Shown piece by piece: positions 10,380-21,639 of a DNA stretch of 64,000 nt. This DNA comes from Ustilago trichophora (Eukaryota; Basidiomycota; Ustilaginomycetes; Ustilaginales; Ustilaginaceae), in NCBI GenBank assembly GCA_900323505.1, contig OOIN01000013.1, forward strand, positions 744,001 to 808,000. The letters run 5' to 3'. The position numbers and the translations under genes were made by a program. Below the pieces are notes generated by a model. That model saw nothing but the letters and a program-made list of their open reading frames with translations. It did no database searches and was not told the DNA's origin. Positions within the stretch are counted from its first letter, which is position 1, and each line of letters begins with the position of its first letter.

Positions 10380-13300
10380 TCACTCGAGACCAATCAGCCA
10401 AGCTGCTCCCTTTGCATCCAAACTAGCCAAGCCTCGACTCTTGGCTTTCAATCGAAGGTTTCGATCCAACGTCAAAAGGACACTCTTGTGCGCTGTTGCG
10501 ATGGAACTTTTCGATGCACCTCCATTTGCACCTGCACCCAACAGGTTTCGTCGGTCGACAAAGTTGTCCCGTTGCCAAGCTAGGATGCGCAAGATGACCT
10601 CGTCGACGTTTCGTGCTGCGACCGACTTGGTCTCGCCGGCATTGGCGGCGTCGAGCCGAGGCGTACCATGCGGGGGTGTCGAGTACGACGCTGCATTGGC
10701 AGATGCACTGGATGAGCCCTGCCATGTGAAGTCGATGTCTTCGGATCGACACGAGAGATCGCTGAGATAGTTGCCTCGGCTGGTCTGCACTTTGACGTAC
10801 TTGGCGTGGCTGCGGATGCGCGATTCCAAGAATTGAATAGCACGCTCGGCTTCCTTGCCCAGTTCGTTGTCGTTCCGCCGCAAGCCGTCGAGCTCAGTGA
10901 TGACGGCGAGCGGGATGATGACCGTCCAGCGCTGCGACTCGATGAGCTGTGCAATCACATCACCTGGCGTGACAATGATGTTGGTATCGACAACGAGGAT
11001 GGTGTAGCTCGGAACGACATTGTCGCAAGCATTGGGTTGAACGGCAGCATCTTTGCGCTTGCCATGTGCTCGGTCGTGCACCTTGCCAAATGTGGACGGT
11101 CCTGAGCGCTGACCCGAGAGCGTCCGTCCTACATTCTTGAGCACATCTCGTAGGTAGCAACTTCGTGCATGCAGAGCTTTGATCTCGTCGCTCGGATCTG
11201 TGCCGTCAGGCATCGAGAGAATCGCGTCTGAGGCTGTTGCATGCGCAGGCCCATGCCGAGGAGCGCCTGGATCCGAGTCCCAGTCGCTGTCGAAATCATC
11301 GTCGTCTTGATACGCATCGTGTGGCTCATTAGCAACATTTGCGGTCGCAGCCGAAGGTTGCAATTGCAGCTGTTGCATGATGAGTTCGAGCTCTCGGTGC
11401 TCCTCTTCCATCTTGCGCCGTGTCAGGCGACCAAGCAGCAGCTTGGAGAGCGACAGCGTCGAGGTCTTTGTGTCAAGATCAAAACCGCGCGCCGCTTTTG
11501 CCATCTTGCGAGCCACAAACGCTAAGCGATACGCTCGAACAGTGTCGAGGGATGTGGTACTTTCGCCGGCGTCGCGTCGGCGCGAAGCGGCTATGCGCCA
11601 GGCGGACTCGGTGCGTGTGTACAGCTCGCCGTCTTCGGCATCAAGCACTTCGACCTCGTTGTCAAAGCCTTGAGGCGCTGCGATAGCGCCATCATTGGCC
11701 GCATTGCGCCAGAGATTTCGATCGTACAAGTGGCGGGAAAGGCCGATGATACCACGAAGGCAAAAGTCTTCTGGAAGGAGCAGCTGAGCTGTAATGTACG
11801 AGCTCGAGAGACACTTGGGCCAATCGCGCTCGATGAGAGAGACGGATGCCTTGACGTGCTGCAGCCACAGGTGCCATGGGATGTAGCGCTCCAGCATTCT
11901 GAACGCTTTCTTGGACTGGCACAGCGAAATGAGAAAGGTGCTGATGGTGGTGTTGTAAGGATTGGATCGGTAGGATGCGTCGGCGCTCGAGAGGTCGAAA
12001 GTGAGCGAGTGCATGCTGAAGCAGAGCGTGGCGGCGTGTTCCAATACTCCAGGCAAATCATCGGCCGCCTCCTGCTCGTCGTTTGCGGTCTTGGCCTCTA
12101 GAGAGATCACTTGAACCTCATCTCCAGCTCCCAATTCTTCATCGCTTGGATCGTCCCATTCGGCATCTCGAGGCAGTTCGCTGAGGAAATTGTCGTCGGT
12201 CTTGGCCGCGGTAGAGCTGACAAGAATGGCGGTTGGCGTACTGGTCTTGGCTTTGTCGGTCCTGGTGGACCGCCTGCCGGATTTTTTGGTTTGTTGGAGC
12301 AACAGATCCGCCAGGATCGAGTCTTCCGATCCGTACTGGAAAAGGCCTGCAATGTTGATGGTAGCCATCATGGTCCAGACCGATTGGGGCAGACCAGCGG
12401 GACCTTGCTGCTCGACGATCTGTGTAAGTCTTTCCATCAACGTGTTGAAGACGAGCTCAAAGTCGTCGAGCTGGACGCGCGTGATGAGGATGCCGTGCAA
12501 GTAGAGGAAAAGCTCTTCGATCGAGCTGTCTCGACGTTTGCGACGAGCCTGTCGTTCCTGATCGAATAGGGTGAGAATGCTGTCCCTGGCAGAAGCAAAC
12601 GGCTTGGCAGCGATGAGACTCTTGGTGAGATGGTAGAGCGCTCGCAAATCGTTGTCGCCGCGACTGAGGACGCCGAGATGGTGGTGAAGGCGGCCAATGT
12701 TGGGAGTTTCGGTGATGCCCATTGCATACCAGTCTTTGGCCGTCTGACGCCACGTCTCTTTCTCGGTCCATTCCCAATCGCCGAGGGCGGCGGTGCCGAT
12801 ACTTGCTTTGTCCACGTCGTGGACAGGTGCTCCGTCCCTTGCATGTTTTGCTCGAGGTGGACGATTGCTCCGTCTTTGCTCTCGAGCGACATGCCACCGT
12901 TGAGCGTCAACTTGATCATCGTCATCACCCGCAGCATCGTCTTCGCTGTCGAACGACTCGTCATCTGCATCTTCGGCTTCGTTGTCATCATCCTCCTCAT
13001 CATCGATGCGTGCCTCCACTGGTGACACGGATCGAGGGTCATCCGGGTGTCTGTTGCGTATTCCATCGGTTCCGCTGTCGATGGACATGTTGGCGGCTAG
13101 GCCCGCAACGGCCATACGATAGCGTGATAGGTCGCCAAGGCTTTCGATCCAAGCCCGGCGGAAGCTCTTGTAACGCTCTGATTCCTGCAAAGCTGAGTAG
13201 AACGAGTAAGCAAAGTAGATGAACTCGGTGAGATAGTCGAGAAGCTCGATCTTACGATCGTGGTTGTGCAGATGGTGTTGGGACGACAAGCTGGTGCGGA

Positions 13301-14476
13301 GACTCTCGAGCATGAGATGGAATGCCGTCTGCCACAAGCGCGAGGGGAGATTGTACACTTCGCCGAGCTCTTGGACTGAACGCGGAAGTTCAGGCCTACA
13401 GGTCATCTCGAGGAAGGACGAGTGAGACTCTGCAAGCTCGCGGTGCCTGCCGATCAAGGTGATCCAGTAGGAGGGATTGCGCAGATCTGGTGGGGTATAG
13501 TCGGCCATGTTGAGACGTGCACGATCTACTTCTGCCTGATGTTCTTCTTGAAGACTAGCCTCCATGGAGGATATGGAACGATAGACCTTTTTGATTTCGA
13601 CGACGTGCGCCTGTAATGCCCTGGGATCTGTGGGGTCTAGAGAGGGAGTGAAAGCGATGTCGGAGATGGAGGGTTTGATGATGGGGCTGTGTGTGAGATG
13701 GCTTCCGCTGGATGCATTCGAGGGACTTCGACGCATGAGGATCTGAGGCTGCAATGATGGAGCACCGGGGAGGCGAGGAAGAGGAGCACCGGGAGTGGAT
13801 CTGCCGTCGACCTGACTTCTCTGCTGGGAAGCAAACTTGACGGGATCGTCGCGCCTGGGATCAAAAAGTTGACGACCATCGCGACTGGTGGACGACTCTC
13901 CGGGTATGCTTCGTGCGTCATGAGAGCGAGAGAAGCGATCGCGGCGGCTGGAGGATGAGTGATGGGAGCGAGAGCCAGCTTCTGAGCGAGAAGTTGGTTG
14001 AGAACGGAGGTCTGGAAGGATGCCTGGAGCGGACTGCTGGCGATTGCGTTTAGCGTCGCCGGATTTGACGTCTCTCTTGGATGGAGAGGTGGATGCTTCT
14101 GATCTTGCGGATGGGGCGCCGCGAGGATGCGATGGGGCAGAATCTTGCTGTGCAGATTTGGCTCCATGCTCGGATTGAGATTGATGTGAGCGTTCAGGAC
14201 GCTTGTCGGAACGATGTCGAGATCTACGATTGCGGCCAGAAGAGCTGGGAGCGCTGTCGTCTGCTAGTGATTTGGAAGACTCGGGTTCGCTAGCGTCACG
14301 GCGGCTTTGACGAGAGGAGGTACGCGAGGTGGAAGGACGAGAGCTACCATGCTCAGAGCCTCCTCGATCCTTGGTTTCGGATGTATCTGGACGAGAGGTG
14401 GAGTTGGAAGCACGTTGATGACGGCCTCGTCGCTTTGTGCTTTGTGCAGAAGGTTGTGGTTGCGATTGTGGTTGTG

Positions 14477-14507
<31 letters not shown>

Positions 14508-14717
14508 CTCGTCTTGGAAGGAGACGTGGTGCTGCTTGCGGGGAGGGGCAGTGGTTGGAGCTTGGGTATTGTTGCGCGACTTGGAGGATGATTCGGCAAA
14601 GGCCGACTTGGTGGCTATGGCTGGAGAGAGCGAGGATAGACCAGGAGCGCCAAGATCATGCGTAGACGCAGATAGGAGCTGCGTAGATGCAGCGCTATTC
14701 GAGCGTTGGAATGGCAT
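10380..14717 (-). CDS. SMG6: SMG6/EST1A-like protein with PIN endonuclease domain
   Basis: Predicted endonuclease of nonsense-mediated decay, related to EST1/SMG5-7. The frame from ATG 14717 gives about 1445 aa without introns. Residues 1 to about 370 are disordered, RS- and Q-rich with an EPEPEP-type repeat. The centre (about 380-1100) carries the EST1/SMG helical repeat region, including AKDWYAMGITETPNIGRLHHH, the hallmark segment of EST1/SMG5-7 TPR domains. It is interrupted by acidic loops. The C-terminus (about 1255-1445) is a PIN domain: TILVVDTNIIV, ITELDGLRRNDNE, RNVDEVILRIL and LLTLDRNLRLKA supply the expected acidic residues, so the nuclease site looks intact, unlike SMG5. It is convergent with the co-chaperone gene (230 bp between stops) and divergent from FOL1. 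An upstream non-coding exon or extra N-terminal exon cannot be excluded. Confidence 0.88.
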
Positions 14718-15339
14718 GATGGACAAGAGCGAGTGAGCCTACATGTACTTGAAGCCTCGGAAAGGCGAGGCGAGCCGTTTGGCAGAGAAAAGCGTATAGG
14801 AGCCTTAACGTTGCGAGCACATCAGTGAGGTGAAGACCCGATGGTGAGCAGGGTTGACAGGCTGATGATGTAGGCCATATCGTCGAGCCGAGCTGAGTTG
14901 ATGTTGGAGTGGGAGTGGGAGATGGGTATCGATGCGGTATCAAGTGGTGTGACCAGTCAAGATGCGCCGACGTTATCGAGAAATGGTATGCTGTCACACA
15001 CAAGATTGATGTGCTGAGTTTTGCCGACGTCCAACATGAGAGCAGCGGGACCAGAGAGTTGTTTAGCTCAGTTGAACTCTCGAGAACCCACTCACAACTG
15101 TGACTCTCTTTCCTTTTCCCTTTGCTTTTTCTTTTCTTTCCACGGTACTGTAATTGCAAAATGGCAACCGGACCCTTGTTTTCAAAGAAAAGAAAAAGAG
15201 GCCCAAAAAATAAGAAGGTCGACATTTACTGGCAAGTCTCGGAGTGACCGACAAGGTGTGACTCTGTGTGCCATCATCTTTCGGAGCTGTACCGATCTGC
15301 AACAACTCTGAAAGTCATCTGGAGCGTAAAAGTGATGGA
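14718..15339. promoter_or_regulatory. Divergent promoter region, SMG6 / FOL1
   Basis: About 620 bp separating two divergent genes. Contains short purine-rich runs (around 15180-15205) but no motif I can assign. The FOL1 frame is open upstream of its first ATG but has no ATG there. Confidence 0.45.
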
Positions 15340-18051
15340 ATGCGCATCTCGATAAGCGCTTTTCCTCTCAGATCCAACCACCTTCTCTTCTCTTCTTTCG
15401 CCCAATCCGCTACCAAAGCGGCCCTTCCGAAGACCTTGACTCAGGCTGCGCACGGCCATCGATATCCACCCTTTTACAGTTCAGTCATCAGAGGAGCTAG
15501 CGGTATCGCCACCATGGCTTCATCTCAACTTACCATGGATCTGCCCGATGTCATCGTCGTCAAGAGGCTCGAGGTGCGCATGATTGTTGGCGTCGACAAC
15601 TGGGAACGTGTTCAAGCTCAAACCGTCACCATTGATGCAAGGGTTCACACCGACGTATCCAAGGCCGGCATCTCGGATCACCTCCCCCATAGCATCCACT
15701 ACGGTATCCTCGTCAAGCAGCTCGAGGCTCACTGCGCCACTCATCGCTATCGATCCCTCGAAGCCCTCGCTGAAGGTCTGGCCAAAGTGTGCATCTTTGT
15801 CCTTCATGCCCCTAAAGTCACCCTCAATGTCGAAAAGCCTCGCTCTCTCCTTCACGCCGCCTCGGCTGGTGTTCAGATTGCTCGAACTTCCGACGACTAC
15901 ATGTTCGCAAACATCCATCCTATCCCTTCCAACCTCGACCCTACACAGCACCTGGACGAACTCCGACTCTCTCCCACCTCGACGCTCGCCCTAGACGACA
16001 AGGTCATCGTTCGCGACCTCATCATCAACACCATCATCGGCGTCAATCCTTGGGAGAGGCAGGACAAGCAGAATGTCAAACTCAACCTCGTCGTCTACTC
16101 GGGCCTCTCCCGCGCCAACGAGACCCACAACTCTACCGCTGGTCTCTTTGACGTTGTCAACAAGCAGCACAACTACCGCACCATCGTTCGCAGCATCTCG
16201 GATTACGTCGCAGCAAGCTCCTACAAGACGGTAGAGAGCCTCGCCACTTCCATTGCAAGGGTCGCCGTCGTTCACAACAAGGTCGAAAAGGTTCGAGTCA
16301 GCGTCGACAAATCTAGTGCCATCATGTTTGCCAGCAGTGCCGGTGTCGAGGTCGAGCGTACCCGCGAGTTTTTCCAGCACGAGGCTCTCGAGAATGACAA
16401 GCAGCTCCGCGCCCACAGTTCGGCTTCTGCACCTTCAGACAATGTCAGCGCCGTACCAGCGCCAGCCCCTCCTTCTGCATCCAACGCCAACAGTACCGCT
16501 ACGTTGGAGCAGGGCTGGCATGTCGCCGCCATCGCCCTCGGATCCAATGTCGGCGATCGCGCAGCCAATATCGAAGCCGCAGTGCAAGCGCTTAGCGAAG
16601 CTCAAGACTGCATCCTCGTCGATACGAGCTTCCTCTACGAGACTGCTCCTATGTATGTCCTCGACCAGCCCAACTTCCTCAACGCTGCCTGTCGTATTGC
16701 AACAAAGTTGAGCCCACACGACTTGCTCAACCTCACACAGTCGATCGAAGTCAAGCTTGGCCGTGACAAGACCGGTGTACCCGACAAGGGTCCACGCTCG
16801 GTCGATCTCGACATTTTGCTCTATGACAATCTCGAGATCGACGATGCACCTCGGCTCGTCGTCCCTCATCCGGGTATCAAGGAGCGAGAGTTTGTACTCG
16901 AACCTCTCAAGGACATCTTGCCCGACTTTGAACATCCCACCCATGCGCGCACCATGTCTCAGCTTCTTGTCATGCTTCAAAAGTCGCCCGATTACGAGCC
17001 ATCCGGCATTCGAAAGGTTCTTCCCATCCCCTCGCCTAGCACACGCTCAACGAGCGCCACCAGCGATACCAAGACGTGGACATGGGGTTCCAAGACTTTT
17101 ATCATGGGTATCATCAATGCCACTCCCGATTCGTTTTCGGACGGTGGCGATAATCTTGTGGCTGAAAACGCTGTACGTTCCGCCAAGACTATGGCTGAAC
17201 ATGGCGTTGATGTCATCGATGTAGGCGGTATGAGCACCGCCCCGAATGCAGTCGAAGTCGATGCTGACGAAGAGGCAAGACGCGTCGTTTCCGTCATCAA
17301 GGCCATCCGCCAGGCAGGCATCACCACCCCTATCTCGGTCGACACCTTCCGCGCCTCGGTCGCAGAGGCGGCACTCTCAGCTGGTTCCGACATGATCAAC
17401 GACGTCTCGGGAGGCGAGCGTGAACCCGCCATCTTGGAAGTGGCAAAGAGGTGGAAGTGTCCTTACATCCTCATGCACATGCGCGGTGATAGCAAGACCA
17501 TGAACGGTCTCGTCACCTACGAAGGCGGTGACATTGTTGCGGGTGTTCGTTCCGAGCTCGAGGTGCGACTCGACCGCGCGCTGCGGGCCGGTGTGCGAAG
17601 ATGGAACATTGTACTCGACCCTGGTATTGGGTTTGCCAAGGATAGCGCTGGCAACCTCTCGCTTCTGCGCGATCTTTCGCGACTCACCCAACCGGAATCC
17701 GTCGCCAAATCCAACAAGGGTAGAGGTCTCGCCTACTCGGGTGCAACCACTCCTGCGCTCGATCGATCCACCATCGACTCCCCCTCCAGCGTTCAGATGG
17801 GCGTCGAATCGATTCGCGATTCCATCACAAGACCGTGCTGCTCGCTCGTCTCTTTTCCTACACTGATCGGCGTGTCGCGTAAGAGGTTTTTGGGTCACAT
17901 TACGGGCAAGCAGGATCCAAAGGAAAGAGTGTATGCCACTGCTGCCGCTTGCACCGCTGCCATCGCGGCCGGAGCTGATATCCTTCGGGTTCACGATGTC
18001 GAGCAGATCAGAGACGTCGCTATCACTTCGGATGCCATCTACCGCCAGTGA
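15340..18051 (+). CDS. FOL1: Trifunctional folate biosynthesis protein (DHNA / HPPK / DHPS)
   Basis: Carries three successive steps of folate synthesis: dihydroneopterin aldolase, hydroxymethyl-dihydropterin pyrophosphokinase and dihydropteroate synthase (the sulfonamide target). From ATG 15340 it is 903 aa; a second ATG at 15514 in a strong context (GCCACCATGG) would give 845 aa. The first 58 residues are rich in R, K, S and L with few acids, like a mitochondrial presequence, so both starts may be used. Two tandem DHNA repeats come first (beginning VIVVKRLEVRMIVGVDNWE and VIVRDLIINTIIGVNPWE), as in fungal FOL1. HPPK follows (IALGSNVGDR, ETAPMYVLDQPNFLNA, PRSVDLDILLY). DHPS follows (GIINATPDSFSDGG, DVIDVGGMSTAP, SVDTFRASVAEAA, MINDVSGGE, LDPGIGFAKD, GVSRKRFLG). 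All blocks are in one frame and appear complete. Confidence 0.97.
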   Translation: MRISISAFPLRSNHLLFSSFAQSATKAALPKTLTQAAHGHRYPPFYSSVIRGASGIATMASSQLTMDLPDVIVVKRLEVRMIVGVDNWERVQAQTVTIDARVHTDVSKAGISDHLPHSIHYGILVKQLEAHCATHRYRSLEALAEGLAKVCIFVLHAPKVTLNVEKPRSLLHAASAGVQIARTSDDYMFANIHPIPSNLDPTQHLDELRLSPTSTLALDDKVIVRDLIINTIIGVNPWERQDKQNVKLNLVVYSGLSRANETHNSTAGLFDVVNKQHNYRTIVRSISDYVAASSYKTVESLATSIARVAVVHNKVEKVRVSVDKSSAIMFASSAGVEVERTREFFQHEALENDKQLRAHSSASAPSDNVSAVPAPAPPSASNANSTATLEQGWHVAAIALGSNVGDRAANIEAAVQALSEAQDCILVDTSFLYETAPMYVLDQPNFLNAACRIATKLSPHDLLNLTQSIEVKLGRDKTGVPDKGPRSVDLDILLYDNLEIDDAPRLVVPHPGIKEREFVLEPLKDILPDFEHPTHARTMSQLLVMLQKSPDYEPSGIRKVLPIPSPSTRSTSATSDTKTWTWGSKTFIMGIINATPDSFSDGGDNLVAENAVRSAKTMAEHGVDVIDVGGMSTAPNAVEVDADEEARRVVSVIKAIRQAGITTPISVDTFRASVAEAALSAGSDMINDVSGGEREPAILEVAKRWKCPYILMHMRGDSKTMNGLVTYEGGDIVAGVRSELEVRLDRALRAGVRRWNIVLDPGIGFAKDSAGNLSLLRDLSRLTQPESVAKSNKGRGLAYSGATTPALDRSTIDSPSSVQMGVESIRDSITRPCCSLVSFPTLIGVSRKRFLGHITGKQDPKERVYATAAACTAAIAAGADILRVHDVEQIRDVAITSDAIYRQ

Positions 18052-18366
18052 AGCTAGAATTGAACCATGTCACCCATTTGCAATCATAATACACCCGGTA
18101 CACACACACACACACCCAAAGTCTGAAATCAGAGCGCCAGCTCGGCGCCCATGCTGTAGCACTTGAGAAAGGCAGTGCACCAACATGTCTTGTTGAAAGT
18201 CAACCACCGCCACTCTTCGCGAACACCTTTCAAGAATCTCACACTTTGACACTGCCCAGATCAAGACGCATCGACGAATGCAAGATAGCGAGGAGTTTCC
18301 AAGGGGTTTGAGATGCAGTAAAAATACAGTGGATAGCGGGGATGTTGAAGAGGCAAGGAGGGGAGT
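18052..18366. other. Convergent 3' flank, no gene seen
   Basis: Short region between the FOL1 stop and the 3' end of the small minus-strand gene. A brief CA run lies near 18099-18115. Nothing coding is apparent. Confidence 0.4.
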
Positions 18367-18862
18367 TTAGATGAAATGTCCGTGATTGTCCGGCTGGAGA
18401 GAAAGAGAGAGGGGATTTGAGATTCCTGCAGCAGTTTGAGGTTTCATGCTACTGTTGTGTGGGGGCCTTTTCTGGCATAGTTGAAGCGTCCTGTTATATG
18501 TTCATACCAGAAGCGGGAGATACAAGAGAGTGTCAGTGTCTTCGCTTTGGATCGGGCCAACATGCGGCAAAGCAAAGAGCGAGTGCGCTCAGTAGAGTAG
18601 GTTCATAACTTACCTGAAGTTGAGCCGCAGTTCGTTGAGAAGGATCTTTGGGTTCTACGAGATGCATTTTTTCGCCAATCTTGTGAACTTTTTCCTTGAT
18701 ACCGGCGATTCCAGTGGAACTCTCTCGACGGTGGTTGCGTTTCTCTTGGGCTTTTTCCTGCTCGATCTGCTTTTCGATTCGACGTTCTTCCCATCCAGGT
18801 GGACCTTCGGGTGCTTTACCTGGTCGAATGATCGATGCCACGGGTTTGGTTTCGGTGCTCAT
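18367..18862 (-). CDS. Small two-exon protein of unknown function
   Basis: Predicted 91-aa charged protein. Exon 1 (18614-18862) runs from an ATG and encodes 83 residues, ending at a GTAAGT donor. A 220-bp intron with a strong polypyrimidine acceptor (CTCTCTTTCTCTCCAG) leads to exon 2 (18367-18393), which adds PDNHGHFI and a stop. The middle contains GKAPEGPPGWEERR followed by a lysine/glutamate-rich, probably helical segment (RIEKQIEQEKAQEK), then EKVHKIGEKMHLVEP. No membrane segment, signal or known domain is visible. The coding-like composition and clean splice signals argue that it is real, but I do not recognise the family. Confidence 0.6.
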
Positions 18863-19517
18863 GGTTAAAGATGATACGAGGTGATGGAGGTTGCAAAGAC
18901 AACCGTTGTGAAACATCCCTCCTCGCTCTTGGACCCCGCGCCCTGTATGGAATTCAAGCCATGGCAAAGCGGTTCCTGTCGATGCTTTCTGCACAGCTAT
19001 TTTTGAAGAGTCGGTCGATCCGCTTAAGGCTGAAAATCTGCACGATGAAGCAATACTGCTTTGATGGCTACCGTCCTTTTTCTTTCTGGGAGCCAGAAGT
19101 TGTTGCAAAATTAGGATCCAACATCTCTTCGGCATGAAAAATTGAAGGCGGATCCATATGTACACCTTTGGGCACGCTGTGGAACAGCACTGTAGCTGGA
19201 AGATGCCGAATAAGTGCGTTCACAGGGTATCGAGTTCGACGTTAACCATGATCAGCGCTGGTATGTAAGCTGCACAGGTCGGTTCAAAGCAGCATCCCGA
19301 ATCAAACGTTTCTCTTCGTGCTCTGAACCAAAGCGAGCGTCAGTGCAAGAAGGTTTCACAGTCCCGGGCAAAGATGAGTGTTGATAACTGAGAAGGGATG
19401 TTGTTCTCACCCAATCGACTGACGATGCAGCCTTGTGAACGCCTGTTTGCTTCGAACATGCGTATGCATTCCCTCAAAACAGGACACAACGATACAGAAC
19501 CCAAGTGCATTGTACAA
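18863..19517. other. Intergenic, no gene seen
   Basis: Lies upstream of the small gene and downstream of the membrane-protein gene, both on the minus strand. Open frames on either strand are short and unlike coding sequence. Confidence 0.45.
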
Positions 19518-21221
19518 CTAGATGAGCAAACCCCATCGAGCCAAAGCGGCAACCATGATTGCCAGTCCAAAGAGCAACGAGGCGTACGTCGTAGTTGCGA
19601 ATCCGAGAACGGGTAGACTGGTCGCCCAGAGACTCGAGACGATCGTATGCAATACCACCAGGACGGCAAATGTCAGTCCAAATCCGTCAAAGGGAGGCAA
19701 GAGGTGGAACTGCGGGGATAGGTCGAATCGGTCATGTGACAGATGGCCGAGTGCTCCTTGTGCGTGTGTGAATGATGCCGAGAGCAGAAGCTGGTCGAAA
19801 GGAGAAGAGAAGCAAAACAAACAAAAGGATTAGTCGAGTCTCTTCAGTAATGATAGGGAAAGAAGTCAGGAAAGGAGGAATGGAGGATGGGCGGGACTTA
19901 CGCTACTTCCAACACTCCACAGCATAGCGTCGATCCGCCACAAGGCGCACAGAGCAACCGGTATCTCTGGCAAAGGAACGCCCAAAACAGCTTCGACCTC
20001 GGCCTGTTCTTTGGCGACCAAAAAAGCGCTCCACTTCTTCCTCGAGCTCCGCATCCAGCAGCGAGATGGTGGTGGTAGAGAATCCCGATTCGGACCCGCT
20101 TCCTCTTGAGCTAGCTTCGTCATCGTCGCTTTCAGCGACTGCTTCTTCTTGTATCGTTCCATAGTTTTGGTGTTCGGCGGAAGGAGGTTGGACGAGACGC
20201 TGACGGGCCTGTTCAAGCGCTCGGGAGGCTGACACGCGGCGTGTTTTGCCATTTCCTGTGCGTTCCGGTGTGGCCTCGATGGAAGCCGGAGGGGGAGGGT
20301 GATTCGAGAGGAGGCTGATTCCAGACTGTCCTGCAGCTGCAGCTGCCGGTGGTCTAGCTGAATCTTCCGCATCAGTGTTGAACGGGTCATGGTCAACTTC
20401 GGCAGGCTTGTAGAGTGCTACCTGATGAAGGATTTGGAAGGCGCCAAATCCGAACTCTGCCAGAGCCCAGGCGATGGAGGACCATGCGGCAACAAAAAAT
20501 CGTGGATCCCTGAAGCTCAGCCTCCACGCCCAGTCGGGTCCTACAGATGCATGCGTCGCTGAGACTTGTGCATGTATGTGTGGGCGATGAGCATACCTCT
20601 CCTGGATGGAATAGAGATAGAGTGCGGTGACGAGGATGCAACAGGCCCAGTAGAACGAGAGCACTCTCAAAGCTTCCGCTATCAGTGCCTGCATAGCGAT
20701 CGCCACGGTTACAATCACGCTATCCTTGCCAGAGCCATGTTCACTGGACGGCAGTTGGAATCGCGGCGATCGCGAGAAGAGTGAGAGCGAAGAAGACAAG
20801 AGTCGGGGTATAAGCCGGTCTGCAAAGGCCAAGCATGCTTTGCGACTCGTGTAGCTTGCCAACCAGCCCACTAGACCGAGTGCCAGAGTTGAGGCGAGAA
20901 GTTGGCCGTCGAGGATGCTTCGACATTGGCCCTTTTCGTAGGTGGAATGGAGCAGGAGGTGGGGGACGAGGAGGCGTTTGAGGGAGGGTCTTGAAGATGA
21001 CACAGTTCGCGCGTTTGGAGTGATCCTAGGAGGGTGAAGATGAGAATGAGAAAGGTGGGGAGCAGTGCGAGGACGTGGAAGAACGAAAAGCGGCGATAGG
21101 ATGTCTGTAGCACGTGGCGTGAGTGTGCGAGCTCTTCAAACGGGATCGAGATGGAAGAGGAGGTAAAGTCCGATGAGGAGGCGTGTTGGGGCGCGGGCCG
21201 TTTGGGATGGGGTGTTGTCAT
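19518..21221 (-). CDS. Multi-pass membrane protein of unknown family, frame-broken
   Basis: A gene from ATG 21221 to TAG 19518 whose pieces lie in different frames. The N-terminus (MTTPHPKRPAP and following) leads into a membrane segment (FFHVLALLPTFLILIF). A one-base loss near 21024 is needed to pass into the main frame, which has several hydrophobic segments (STLALGLVGWLASY, LRVLSFYWACCILVTALYLY, FFVAAWSSIAWALAEF). A disordered linker follows. A run of six A (plus strand, 20020-20025) carries one base too many, and removing it links EEEVERF to LVAKEQAEVEAVLG. A 111-bp intron (19791-19901, GTAAGT donor) leads to a last exon with a hydrophobic C-terminus (LTFAVLVVLHTIVSSLW). I see about seven membrane spans but cannot name the family. 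Because codon usage and protein character persist across each break, sequence error is more likely than decay. Confidence 0.6.
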
Positions 21222-21639
21222 GTTGAGGGGCGGTCGGCGCACAGGCGCCTGAAGACGGAGTGGTTAGGCGTAGATGTAGGCCATGAGGCTGGTGAGGGTA
21301 GGATAGAGAAGTGGCCGAGACGGCCCTTGAAGATGCCTTTGAGCTGTAGTGTGGATTAGATGGGAGATGGGAGATGGCAACAGCAACAGCAACAGCAACA
21401 GCAACACACTGACAGCAACAACGCTCGAACCTTATCAACGGCTCGCTTCCAAATGCTTTCAATCGGGTTCAATATATCGGGTCTCGGGTGTGGAGGCTGC
21501 TCGAAGAGAAGAAAAAAAAAAGTTCAACAAAGCTGCAAGTCTTGTTCTTGTGGACCCTTGTTTTCACTGCTACTCTCTGTCTTTCGAATTCTGCTTTCCT
21601 CCCTCTTTGCCTCCATCCTTATTCACGAGACGAACAACG
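21222..21639. promoter_or_regulatory. Divergent promoter with CAACAG tandem repeat
   Basis: About 420 bp between divergent genes. A hexanucleotide-type tandem repeat (CAACAG)n covers about 21377-21406. Otherwise nothing specific. Confidence 0.4.

Noticed and set aside
20530..20590. 56-bp intron (GTATGC to TGTAG) in the membrane-protein gene
   Set aside because: Removing it would shift the frame away from the clearly coding downstream segment, whereas the unspliced frame stays open.
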